Positions 32,693 through 42,827 of a DNA stretch of 64,000 nucleotides are shown piece by piece; positions within the stretch are counted from its first letter, which is position 1; each line of letters begins with the position of its first letter. Source of the DNA: Botryosphaeria dothidea. Taxonomy: Eukaryota > Ascomycota > Dothideomycetes > Botryosphaeriales > Botryosphaeriaceae. Position numbers and translations under genes: made by a program. The stretch lies in contig WWBZ02000001.1 in NCBI GenBank assembly GCA_011503125.2, positions 1,674,001 through 1,738,000 of the forward strand, in the 5' to 3' direction. The notes beneath the pieces were generated by a model, which did not search any database, was not told the DNA's origin, and saw only the letters and a program-made list of their open reading frames with translations.

Positions 32693-33853
32693 GGAAAATG
32701 AGGAAAGATATGAGGAAGACAACAGTAGGGAGATGTCAAATCCCAGTGATGAGGAGACGCAAGTTTAATTCATGAACAAGCAGCTCCAGAAGAGCGCTGT
32801 AAAGGCAAGAAGAGGAACTGATCAACCAGAAATCAATGCTCAATGACAATGAGTGCAAAGCTTCGGAATTTCGAAAATGCGGTGTTATAATTGTATTGCC
32901 GATCTGCAACGACCCCGCGTCCTTACGGACGCCGGCTATGAAAATGGCCAATCAGCCGCGGTCGGGAATAACACATCGTCCTGAAAGTGGTGAAACACGA
33001 AATTGCCACTGCCGACTTCGGCCAAACATGGAATCACAAGACTACTTTCATAATATGTTTGGGCTTGACCAACCAGACTTTCTTTAAGCACAAATCTAAC
33101 GCGTCAAGAAGCAGACATACAGTGCTTCTCAGGTCCGGCTTGTGCGGGTTGGCGTCGCAAGCGCTTCCCTGTCCCTCAGCTGCAGGGACTACGTGAGGCA
33201 TAGTAGTATTGCAACATGTCCTTACCGTTTGGGGGGTAGAAGCATTCGTCCGGACGCGAGTATCTCCCTCCCTAAGTCCTATGCGTTAGCCTTTATTCCT
33301 GTAATGTTGTTACCTCGCGTAGATTCCTGCAGTCGAGGTCACATGGCCCGCATAAGGCGAATCTGAGAAACACAGTAAGTCATTTCTTCCAATCTTATAA
33401 CCCCTTCGCCTGTACACTGCCGCGCCTTTATGAAGCCGTTTCTCGACATGTCTTGGGCAAAGAACCCCGACCAGAATTCCAAATATTGTGCAGTTTATAC
33501 AACCCTCGTCCTGCGGTACAACTTTGAAGGTATCAATTATGGTTTCTGGAACTGAACATTGTGTCCTGGCCTAAGTGATGTTTGAAACCGGAAGATCGTG
33601 GCATCTTCATCCAACTTTGTGGATGGTATTCTGACAGAACTGTGAAGAGGGAAACTCTATAGGGCAGCATCAAAATCCAGGAATAGTTTGCTCAGATCAT
33701 TTTGAAGATACTCTTTGCATTTATTTTCTCTTCCCATCTAATGATAAAATCCCTCATATCTACTACGAGCGTAGATCTTCCAGAATACTCTGCTGCATAT
33801 TTCCCCCTCAAAAATCCACCCTACGGACAGATCACTTTTTAAGAGCCCATCGT
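32693..33853. other. Spacer with the second long repeat copy
   Basis: About 1.2 kb between the MFS start and the LYS2 stop. It contains long copy D of the dispersed repeat (33148-33379). The remainder is AT-rich and shows no gene. Confidence 0.6.
33148..33379 (+). repeat. Dispersed repeat, copy D (long copy)
   Basis: Aligned by eye with copy A at 7288-7537 over nearly its whole length: GGCGTCGCAAG, CTCAGCT, GACTAC, ACATGTCCTTACC, CATTCGTCCGGACG, GTAGATTCCTGCAGTCG, GGTCAC, GGCCCGCATAAG and final ACAGTAAG. It is about 18 bases shorter than copy A. Transitions dominate the differences. Confidence 0.6.
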
Positions 33854-36800
33854 CTACGAAGTACCACCACGACCACCAATCTTGCCCAACGCCTCCTTCT
33901 GCGCCGCGCTCAACTCGCAAACCGGCAAAGCCCTTTCGCCCGTCTTCGTCGGCGAGGGCAAGAAACCCACCTCCACCAAGTACGCAAGGTAGGCGCCCAC
34001 AGTCTCGACTGTAACGGCACTGCCGGCCGACACGTCTTCACCAGTCCACTTGGTGTCAACTCGGAGGGCCGCGGCGGCCTGAGCGTCGTCGAGTTCGGGG
34101 GCGATGGTATCGGCGGGGAGGTTGCCGGTGACGAAGTGGAAAAGCGGAAGCCTGGAGGTAGGTATGTTAGTGTATGCTGGAAGTGCGACTGGTGTGATGT
34201 TCGATGATACTTACAGTGCCTGCTCCTCCTTCTGGCCGTCGATGGAGGCTGCCACGTAGTCCTCCATCTTGGTCCTCCACTCGTCGTACGAGACCTTAGG
34301 AATATCATAACCGTAGGTCTCAAGAGAGCCGACGAACTCGTTGAAAGTGAGACGAGGATGGCTGGTAACCTGCGTGACGCCGAGGGGCTCGACCGGGGGG
34401 TTGAGGGTGGAAGCAACAACGACACGAGCAACGTGGGTGACCGGCACCTGGTTGACCGTGTTTGTGATGTCAGGGCGAGCGTTCAGCTGGAGGCAGCCCT
34501 TCAGGAGACGGACAAGGAAGTCATCGGTAATGGATGTACCGGTGACGGGATCACCAGTGACGTATCCAGGACGGATGACCGCACCCTTGAGACCGCGCTT
34601 GCCTGCCTCGCGGACGATATATTCACTCGCCCACTTAGACTGACCATATCCAGTACCGAGACCCTTGCGGCTACCCTCCATGTCGTCGGCTTCAAGGACA
34701 CCCTTGCCACCAGTTGCGACACTCTCTTGTGACAGCTTGACATAGTGCTCGCTATCAAGGGTGGAGGTAGAGCTGACAAAGCCCAGCTGCTTAGGCTTGC
34801 CTGCAGTGCAGAGGGAAATAGCGTTCATGGTACTGATAACGTTGGGAGCACGCAGGCTGGAGTAAGGCTGCATCCAGTTGACGAGGGCTCCGTTGTGAAT
34901 GATGACATCAGCCTCGTTGGAAACACGATTCCAAGACTCCTCGCTCAAGCCGAGACTGGGCTTGGTAAGATCGCCAGTGACAACCTCTAGCCGTGACCTC
35001 CAGTCATCGGACCAGATACCGTACGCTTGGCAAGTAGCAATAATACGTTCGAGGCCAGTAGCAGAGTCCTTAGCGCGAACGTGCGCGATCACGCGAAGGT
35101 TGCGGCTGAGAAGGTCGCGAAGCAGGTAGGATCCCAAGAAACCGGTAGCTCCAGTGAGGAAGACGGTCTTGGGCTCGGAGAAGTCGAGGGTGGCGCTGGG
35201 AATTGACTTGGGCAGCTGCTGTGCGAGTTCACGAGCATCGGCAGAGTAAGCCTCGTCCGTGACATCGTCTGGTGCTGGGGCGTGCTCAAGACGCAAACCA
35301 GCAGGGTCCTGAGCACGGTCAATCTCCGTTGAAAATGCCTCCAGAGTTTGCGACTGAAAGATAACGCTCATGGGAACGTCAATGCCCTTCCATGTCCTCC
35401 TGACCTGGAGCAACATCTGTTGAGCTAGGATGGAGTGACCGCCCTCCTCGAAGAAGTTTGACTCAGGAGTCAACATGCGAGCGGAGATGTTTGGAAGAAG
35501 CTTGCCCCAGATCTCGGAGACCTTCTTCTGGGTCTCCGTCATCGAGGCGGCGACTTGAGACGGCCTCCTTCCAGCAGCAAGGAGGAGATCGGTAGGCTCA
35601 GGGAACGGAAGAGCAGGCTTGTCAATCTTTCCGTTAGGGTTCAGCGGCATACGGGAAAGAGGAACAAACACGCTAGGAACAGCGTAAGAAGGCACCTTGG
35701 TCTTCAGCAGATTCCTGCAGTCGTCCGACAGGGGCTTGAACTTCTTCAACATGCCCACCATGGATTCATCTTGCGAGTCGTCCACAGCAAGACCCTTCTC
35801 CTCCAACCACTGAAGCCATCGCTTCATCTCAGGAACGATGTAGCTGACCAGAGTGGGCTCCTCATCCTTGTTCCTACGAACCAGGGTGACGTTCTCACGA
35901 ATGAGAGGGTGGCGCGAAAGATGAGTATCGATTTCACCAAGTTCGATACGGAAGCCTCTGATTTTGACTTGGTTATCAATACGTCCAGTACACTCAACAT
36001 TACCGTCAGCAGTGTAGCGACCCAAGTCGCCAGTCCTATAGAGACGGTCGCGCGGACCCTTGTAGAACTGTCTCCACGGCTCCTGGACACCGCCGGCGGC
36101 GACCCTCTCCTCATCTTGCTTGACCCATTGGGCAGGGTCGACGAACCAGTTGGGAATGAACTTGGCGGCATTCAGCTTGGCGGTAGTCTCGTCGTTGCCA
36201 AGGTATCCCTCAGCCAAGCCACCAGCCCTGGTGAAAAGTTCTCCTTGTTCACCAACATCGCAAATGCGGTTCCTGTTCTCGCGGTCTACGACCAGAAGCT
36301 GAACATCAAGCATACCCTTTCCAGCAGGGATGACATCGCCCATGGTGTCAAGGAAGTTCGGGTCGTCGTTCTTGCTAGGGATCTCGAAGTATGAAACGGC
36401 ACGCTGGGTCTCCGTAGTTCCGTACATATTGACAATGCGAACATTATGAGCCAGCTCTTGTAATCTCTTGCAGTCTCTCTTGATCAGGATATCGCCGACG
36501 AAAAACGAGTGGTGAAGCGATGGGAATTGGGCGCTTGCGCCTCCAACCAGAATCTGGCCCATAGCAGGCGTGAGGTGAGTAACAGTGGCCTTGTAGTTGC
36601 CCATCCATTCGGCAAGGAGCTCGTGGGCGATGTCGTCGCGGCTCGGAACAAGAAGCTGTGCACCGAGGAAGAGTGGAGTGAAGATATCTCTCTGCGCCAG
36701 TCAGCGATGGGTTCATCACGTGTTTGGACAGAACAACGCACCTGGATAGGGTCATGGGCAATTCCTGAAAGCATAGTGAACTTGTCATTCTCAGACAAGT

Positions 36801-37617
36801 TGAACCTTTCCGCCATCCAAGGGAAATAATATGCTAGCGAGAAATGGCGCCCTTGGACACCCTTAGGCCTGCCTTCCGAGCCACTGGTGAAGGACAGAGT
36901 CGGGACTGAGTCAGGACCAACCAAGACGTCGGGCAGCTGACCCTTGAGGGACTCCTGTGCCTCCAAGCAGTCCTTGCCATCGATATCTCCACCAGCCAGA
37001 GTGCCATCATCGCGAAGCTTAAGACCAGGCACTTCTGCCTTGAGGCTCAAGTTCTTGGTGATGAATTCCCTGACCTTATCCGGTAGCTTTCCTGCCTCCT
37101 CGGTGGCGCGCTCAATCTGGACGAGAAATCTGGGGTTCGCGACCTCGAGGTATATGGTCTGACGGTCGGGGGGATACTGGGGGTCGAGCACGCTGACTGT
37201 GGCGCCAGCCTTCAGAGCACCCATGTACGCAACAACCAGGTCGACACTGCGTCGAATCAGAAACTGCTCAGAACATGCTACCCTATATCTACTCACCCAC
37301 GGTGGGCGTAGACCATGACGACATCTCCACGCTCGCAGCCATGTGCCAGGAAGTGGTGTGCAAGCTGGTTAGAGCTCTCGTTGATCTGCTTATAGGTGAA
37401 GAGACGCTCGGGAGTGCGGGCACTCGGTGTCTCTACGACACATGGTCTTTCGGGGTGCATTTCGGCGTTGGCGGCGAAGATTTCATGGATAGCTGGTCGA
37501 GTATGAGCAATTGACTACAGTGCGAGGCCGGGAAGCGGGTTTACCTCCGCGGTAGTCGCTCCAGTGCAGGTCGGCAGTGGGGTCGGGCAGGGCCGAGGCG
37601 GCACCGTTCTGAGCCAT
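33854..37617 (-). CDS. LYS2: L-2-aminoadipate reductase large subunit (adenylation-carrier-reductase)
   Basis: Three-domain enzyme of the fungal alpha-aminoadipate pathway to lysine: it adenylates L-2-aminoadipate, loads it on a phosphopantetheine arm and reduces it to the semialdehyde with NADPH. Exons 37617-37545, 37492-37297, 37246-36742, 36691-34215 and 34151-33854 give 1182 residues with consistent phases. Order of motifs: adenylation [30 protein letters not shown] and [12 protein letters not shown]; carrier [10 protein letters not shown] with the Ser for the arm; reductase [10 protein letters not shown] and GTGYGQSKW (Tyr/Lys pair). The protein begins [24 protein letters not shown] (split by exon 1/2), so the roughly 200-residue N-terminal condensation-like part that I remember from yeast Lys2 is missing or lies in unseen upstream exons. 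Divergent from the 38145 gene, 527 bases apart. Confidence 0.94.
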
Positions 37618-38144
37618 TGTTGGTGCAGATCCCGGCTGGAGGGAGGGCAAATGGAAGAGAAGGGAAAGAAAAAGGAGGCTTGAGGTTGGAGCCGGCTGTT
37701 CAGAGGCAGGGTGTGAAAGTTGCGAACAGCGGCATGAGTCAATTGCTCGGTGGTGCGCCGTTGCAGAAAATCCTGGGGAATGACGTCCGAAGCCGGCGGG
37801 GCCTGAGCCCTGCGACCCCAGTGACGCCGCTCCCATTCTTGGCACTCGCGCAGGGCCCTGATTCGCGTGCGCCGGCCACTGGGCGCGCAACACCATCGTC
37901 GACATTGTTTGCAGCCTGCAGCTGCTTCATCCACGGCTGCTGTCCGCTTCTGCTGCGCTCTCCACGGGCGCTACGTACTCGCGACTTCATACCATCTCCA
38001 TCCGCCGCTCGCTGCCGCCGTCGCTCCTTCAATCGCCTCTCCGTGGCCTTTCCTTGACAGCGGACCCTGTATAGGGGCCACCCAGTCCTCGTATCCAGAC
38101 CATTCACCCGGATGTCGTAGCTGTCGATCGCACACCGCTCCGCA
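37618..38144. other. Divergent promoter region (LYS2 / 38145 gene)
   Basis: A 527-base GC-rich region between two divergent starts. Minus-strand frames run through it (to 37905 and 37934) but are not like a Lys2 N-terminus. No Gcn4-type TGACTC pair was located with certainty. Confidence 0.5.
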
Positions 38145-39983
38145 ATGGCCCGAATTTTCATTCCTCCCCGCTACAAGGTCGTGCTTGCCATCGCAACGTT
38201 TTTCCTGATAAGCTTGCTTCTACTCGGTTCGCCTACCAACATCGACCACGTCCCGACCTACGAAGAGGTCTCAGAGAAGATCAAGAACCCCAGTCTTCCA
38301 TCGATACCGCGTTTACCGAATTCGTACAATCCCTTCGCTCCGGCTGCTCACAAGCCGCCTGTCCAGGCCAACAGCTCAAGCGGCGAGACAACATGGTTCA
38401 GTGATTGGAAATGGCAGAATCCCTTCTCTTCATCCATCACTTTGGACGAAAATAGGGCCGTTCTCCCGCCGTTGAAGCCTAGGCAGCAAATCTACACATT
38501 TTACGATGGAGACGTAAAGCAAGATCCGGCCATCCGTGAGGCCGAGGAGCAGCTGCTCCTGCAATGGCGTCGCGCCTGGTGGGCTCAGGGCTTCAAGCCT
38601 GTGGTTTTGGGTCGCGCCGAGGCCATGAACAACCCGTTGTACAAGACTTTGCAACTCGCCAATCTTAAGGAGACGCCTGAGCTGCAGAAACTGGAGCTTG
38701 AGGTAGCTCGATGGTTGGCGTGGGGAAACATGGGTACTGGCATTCTAGTCAACTGGCTTACCCTTCCCATGGCTCCTTACGACGATCCTTTCCTGGTTAT
38801 GCTCCGTCGTGGCGAGTATCCCAAACTGACCCGCTTCGAACCTCTCCGCAACGGACTTTTCGTCGGTGAGAAGGATGCCATCAATGCTGCTGCTAAAGCT
38901 GCTCTGAATGATCCCACGAAGCTGAAGAAGGCTAGCAACATCATTGATGCTATCCCGGAAGAGCTGTGGACCGTGGAGAAGAAGGGCGATGCAATCGCCC
39001 TCTACGACCTGGAAACCATAAAGACCAGCTACAAGGACGTGGCCAAGAAGCTCGAAGGAAAAGCGAGCGCTGACGGTCTACTTGCGCTGGCCCAACTGAT
39101 GAACTCGCACCTCCACAACACATGGCAAACTACCTTCGAAAGCGGTATCGCCGTTCTCATGCCCGTTCCAGCACACATGACCGCCCTGACCGAAGAAGCC
39201 GTCGACATCGCGCGCAACCTCTCGCAATGCTCCGAATCCCCCATGCCGGCCTCCTACCCGCCCAACCGCAAATATAAGCCCTGCGTCGCCTCGACCCCGC
39301 TCAAGGTGAAGCTCACGCCAACCTACCAAAACGAAAGCGCGCTCTTCAATATTGGCACCGTCCCGCACCCGTACACCTTCCTCTCGCTCAACCACCAGCG
39401 CGACGCCCTCAATGCGCGCTTCCTGCGCCGCGAAGTCAAGGAGCGCGACCTCTGGCTCGTCTCCGTCACCAAGCAGCTGCTCGGCACGGGTAAGAGCGCG
39501 TCCAGCCGCATCTCGCACTTCAAGGAGGCCGTTGCCAGCGAGCGCGGCGCCCACCACAGCCTCTGGCTCACCGCCGAGCGCGAGTCCCAGAAAGACATCA
39601 ACTGGATCTTCGGCTTCAATCTCCCCAACACGCCTCCGGACGACGGCAAGTCGGAGACGCCCGTGCCCGGCCCCGAACGCCGCCCGCCGCCGCCCAAGCC
39701 CGAGGGCCCCGTCCCGACGGAGCAGGAGCTCGGGCAGGAGCGCGAGCTGCTGCGCAAGGCGCGCGAGGCGATCAAGAGCAAGGTCAAGGAGATGATCCGC
39801 GTGCGGGCCGCCGTCGAGGCGTGGAACATCGCGGACACGGAGGCGTGGCGGTTCGCGCGCGCCTTCTCGGCGAGGAGGCGGATGGAGCGGCTGGTGTGGG
39901 AGGAGGAGGAGAGCAAGTTCGCGGGCGCGGAGAGGAGGAAGGGCAGCAGTTGGGGTAGGTGGTTCGATAAGGATAAGGATTAA
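38145..39983 (+). CDS. Type II membrane protein, fungal family of unknown function (possibly Golgi/ER lumen)
   Basis: 612 residues without introns. A short basic start (MARIFIPPRYK) is followed by one hydrophobic segment (about residues 11-28), a signal anchor that would leave the long C-part in the lumen. The folded part (about residues 110-480) contains IYTFYDGDVKQDPAIREAEE, WARRAWW-like WRRAWWAQGFKPVVLGRAEAMNN and several Trp/Tyr-rich strings; the layout recalls sugar-transferase-like secretory proteins, but no DxD with flanking family context is convincing. The last 150 residues are Pro-rich and then a charged coiled-coil-like Arg/Glu helix. Codon use becomes very GC-rich after 39300. I do not recognise a named family. 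Confidence 0.78.
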   Translation: MARIFIPPRYKVVLAIATFFLISLLLLGSPTNIDHVPTYEEVSEKIKNPSLPSIPRLPNSYNPFAPAAHKPPVQANSSSGETTWFSDWKWQNPFSSSITLDENRAVLPPLKPRQQIYTFYDGDVKQDPAIREAEEQLLLQWRRAWWAQGFKPVVLGRAEAMNNPLYKTLQLANLKETPELQKLELEVARWLAWGNMGTGILVNWLTLPMAPYDDPFLVMLRRGEYPKLTRFEPLRNGLFVGEKDAINAAAKAALNDPTKLKKASNIIDAIPEELWTVEKKGDAIALYDLETIKTSYKDVAKKLEGKASADGLLALAQLMNSHLHNTWQTTFESGIAVLMPVPAHMTALTEEAVDIARNLSQCSESPMPASYPPNRKYKPCVASTPLKVKLTPTYQNESALFNIGTVPHPYTFLSLNHQRDALNARFLRREVKERDLWLVSVTKQLLGTGKSASSRISHFKEAVASERGAHHSLWLTAERESQKDINWIFGFNLPNTPPDDGKSETPVPGPERRPPPPKPEGPVPTEQELGQERELLRKAREAIKSKVKEMIRVRAAVEAWNIADTEAWRFARAFSARRRMERLVWEEEESKFAGAERRKGSSWGRWFDKDKD

Positions 39984-40397
39984 CTCAAAGACGAGACGCG
40001 GGTGGTGAGCTAGATTTGGATTTTCTTGGAACGTTCACTGTAGAGAGGGAAGAGGGGGGGGATATTCGGGGCGAAGGGACTGTACGACTGTACAACACGG
40101 CGCTGGCGTTGTTTTGTTTGTCTTTCGTTTCACGAACAATGGGTGAGAAGTAAAGGGATGAATGTTTCCTCATGATTTTGCTTCGCTTTTTTAACACTAC
40201 ATTTTTCAAAAAATGCGTTATACAAGACCAGCTTTCTTGCAAATGACTTGGGCTTATGTTCGTGATGGTCCCCTTTTTATACTGTGTTTCTTTCCATCAA
40301 TTATCGTACAATCGAAAAAGATGCCAAAATGCTCAGTTCCATCTCAAGGCTCTGCTAGCTAATGCGGACCTCGATGATGAGAAGACGGAGAGCGCGA
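39984..40397. other. Convergent 3' spacer
   Basis: About 0.4 kb, AT-rich near 40180-40330. It holds the 3' ends of two convergent genes. Nothing else seen. Confidence 0.5.
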
Positions 40398-40909
40398 TTA
40401 AGAGCAGGAGTCGCTGCCGACGATGAAGTCGCCGTTGGAGTTCTCGCAGCCGCACTTGCCGGTGTTGGGGTCCTGGATGCAGCCGGTGCCGAAGCCATCC
40501 TCCTTGCCGTTGTCGCTACAAAAGAAAAAAAAAGATCAGTAACCAGGAATCCCACGTTGATGATCTGTATCCGGGGAGGGGAGGACACTCACTTCCAGAA
40601 GAAAGTCCAGCCGCCGTTGCTGGAGCTCAGCTCGGATTCGGTAGGGGCCTCGCAGGTGTACGCCTCGCACGTGCCGTAGGAGATGCCGTTCGAGTTGGTC
40701 TTGGTGCGGGTCCAGACTGCGAAGGTCTGGCTGCCGGAGACGCGAGTGTTGTGGGAGCACTCGGCGGCCTGGATGTCGTCGGACGACTCCTCGGGGGAGC
40801 AGGACGGGCGTTTGGGCACCATGTTTCTGGTGTTGGACGTGCACGGGTCGAGGGTGGCCGAGACAGCGGTGGCGGCCGCGAGGAGGGTGGCGAAGGTGGT
40901 GAAGCGCAT
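40398..40909 (-). CDS. Small secreted Cys-rich protein (effector-like)
   Basis: Exons 40909-40593 and 40515-40398 give 144 residues. The N-terminus MRFTTFATLLAAATAVSATL is a clear signal peptide, with cleavage expected after the Ala/Ser stretch near residue 18. The mature part has nine Cys, including TCEAYTC and the C-terminal GKCGCEN; the last four Cys come from exon 2, so splicing is needed for the full pattern. The intron (GTGAGT donor, long T-run and TTGTAG acceptor) is convincing. A TATATAAA element lies about 135 bases upstream on the same strand. Size, signal and Cys content fit fungal effectors or cell-wall-related secreted proteins; no enzyme or known toxin motif is visible. Confidence 0.85.
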
Positions 40910-42066
40910 TTTGATTGGATTTTTATTTTTCTTAGCCGGTAAGAAGTTTGTTGAAACGAATGTTTTTGTTAAAAGAGAGACTGGGTTGTTTGTCGGGCTT
41001 GGAGGCTGGGGAACAAGACAAGACGACGTGCTTGGCTGCCGGTGTTTATATACCTCCTGGTGAGCCACCCTTGGGTCTAGCCGCCTCGCCCTACCATCAC
41101 GAGAAGGGTGATGTGCCGTCAGGGTTCCAATGTTTTAAGCTTGTTCAAGAATCGAGCGCCACGGCGATCCGTGGGCCATGAAACTCGGCGTCATCATCTG
41201 GGGCTGTCTAACGGGGGTACGTACTCAGCCCGCTTCTGGACAGGCAGTGAAATGGGGAATGGGAAGTGGGATCGAACGGCCTCGACCCAAACGCACGAGC
41301 GGCGGTGTCACTTCCGCGCCGGCACTCCCGTCGATTGCCACTGGCCTTCAGGCGCTTCAAGGCGGAAATGCGGACGGGACGGTGGAGAGCCTCATATTGA
41401 AAAGATAGAGCATTCTGTGGGGTTTAGGTAGTTTCATGTACATCAGGCGCGTCCTGCGACAGGTAGGTGCACGGGCGATCCCCTATTTCATTTAGCAGCT
41501 CAGCCATGTTAGACCACCAATGGAAGTGACGCTGGCGCCTCATCAGGATACGAGTACAGGCCGAGCCGTGGTATTCCCGAGACAACTGTTCGTTGTCGCC
41601 CGGGATGGGGCTCGTCAGGCCCGCCAAGCCCCTGGGTTTGCTTGTTTGGAAAAAATGGTGCCTTCCAGGATGACGCAGGAGAGGATGCGATAGAGAAAGC
41701 GGAAACGTCACCGGCGGGTTGTGCTGCCTGACTCGGGATACTTTCACACCACTTTCCCGCCGGGCTGTCCAGCACCAAAGTTTCTATACAGGCCCTGCAT
41801 TGCCCGCTCCTCGCAGACCTCAAGGGTCTCTCACTCGGCCTTGAAACTCAATAAAGCAAGACTGATGAATGAAACGGAGAACGTGACTGTTGGGCGTTGC
41901 AGCGGCGCTCAACGGTGAGGGGGGTTCGAAACAGGACATGCCACAGGAGCATGATCCGCCCTAAAAGGGACTCCCTAACTCCCACTAGTCGGAGGAACTT
42001 GACAAGAAAGCGGACGGAAGACCCGGTTGACAACACGAGCCGAAACGAAACAGAATCAGGGAAAAG
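40910..42066. other. Divergent promoter region
   Basis: About 1.15 kb upstream of both the secreted-protein gene and the small 42067 gene. A 76-codon plus-strand ORF at 41178-41408 starts with a hydrophobic stretch but looks like chance. No repeat copy found. Confidence 0.5.
41044..41051 (-). promoter_or_regulatory. TATA box of the secreted Cys-rich protein gene
   Basis: Reads TATATAAA on the minus strand, about 135 bases before the ATG at 40909. Seen as a motif; its role is inferred. Strong TATA boxes are typical of tightly regulated genes. Confidence 0.5.
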
Positions 42067-42405
42067 ATGATCAGAAACAGCGTCCTATTCGGCGGGCTCG
42101 GCAAGGTCAGCGACGGCAAGGAGAAAGGCGATGACGGCGTCGACGCATCTGCCGAAGCCGGTCAACAGCCACAGCAACGACGCCGGAGCTCGATCAGGAT
42201 GCATGTCTTAATCTCCAGTGTGCGTAAGCTGTGCGACAGCGTACAGCAGCAGGCTCGTCAAACGGCGGCGGCAGCAACAGGGACGACGCGCAGCCGCAGC
42301 GGAAGCAAGTCGGACATTGCAAGGAGTAAATCCACAGAAAACCTGGTGGCGACGTCAGATGAGGTCGACGTCTGCGACTCGAAAAGCGTGTATTCGGTCA
42401 GTTGA
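42067..42405 (+). CDS. Small Ser/Arg/Gln-rich protein, unknown function
   Basis: 112 codons, ATG in an acceptable context (AAAAGATGATC). The product is hydrophilic and basic in the middle (QQRRRSSIRMHV, a possible kinase site and helix), with a Ser-rich C-tail ending DSKSVYSVS. No signal peptide or membrane segment. No domain recognised. It stops 422 bases before the regulator at 42828 on the same strand, so it could also be an upstream reading of that transcript. The non-random composition and Ser/Tyr-rich end favour a real small protein, but evidence is modest. Confidence 0.4.
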   Translation: MIRNSVLFGGLGKVSDGKEKGDDGVDASAEAGQQPQQRRRSSIRMHVLISSVRKLCDSVQQQARQTAAAATGTTRSRSGSKSDIARSKSTENLVATSDEVDVCDSKSVYSVS

Positions 42406-42827
42406 ACGCGCTCCTTGCGACGGTGCCACGGCATCCCAAGGCCAGCCAGACGGGCACTGACGATTGTTACACGTGTGCCTGCATCGCAAAGACAGAAGAA
42501 GAAGCTGACACTAGCCTGAACAGGAAATTTCAGTACAGTCGCATTCCTTACAACGCGCTTTATGATCGGGACCGGAGGATTAACAGGCGGGAGGATCAGG
42601 CGGAGGGTGTTGACGGTGGATTGCGGAGACGACGGCAGGAAGTAACCAAAAAGCATGGAGGGTTGAGCGGCCACGACAAACGGCGCGCCCGCGACAGCCG
42701 AGGTGATCGTGGCGGAGAATTCCATCCACTATCCGCCTCACTTCAATTGAACGTTCATTTTCTTTCATCTGTAGCCCGTCCATCTCTCCCTCTTTTGTGG
42801 TGCAATGTCGATTTAAGCTTCTCTGCC
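42406..42827. other. Promoter and leader of the 42828 regulator
   Basis: The frame of the regulator stays open through here from 42402, but the predicted residues are low-complexity and highly charged, so the ATG at 42828 is preferred. I searched all frames for a Zn2Cys6 cluster and found none; only a lone CYTCAC string near 42464-42481 lacks the remaining cysteines. Confidence 0.5.

Noticed and set aside
34130..34220. A suspected frameshift at the last exon junction of LYS2
   Set aside because: With the exon ends at 34215 and 34151 the splice gives [13 protein letters not shown] in frame, as expected for the family, so no lesion is needed.
41178..41408. A 76-codon ORF starting MKLGVIIWGCLTG
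   Set aside because: The hydrophobic start is short, the rest is random-looking, and there is no splice or promoter support.
42402..42827. Extension of the 42828 regulator upstream, with a CYTCAC string as a possible zinc cluster
   Set aside because: The remaining four Cys of a Zn2Cys6 cluster are absent and the added residues are low-complexity.
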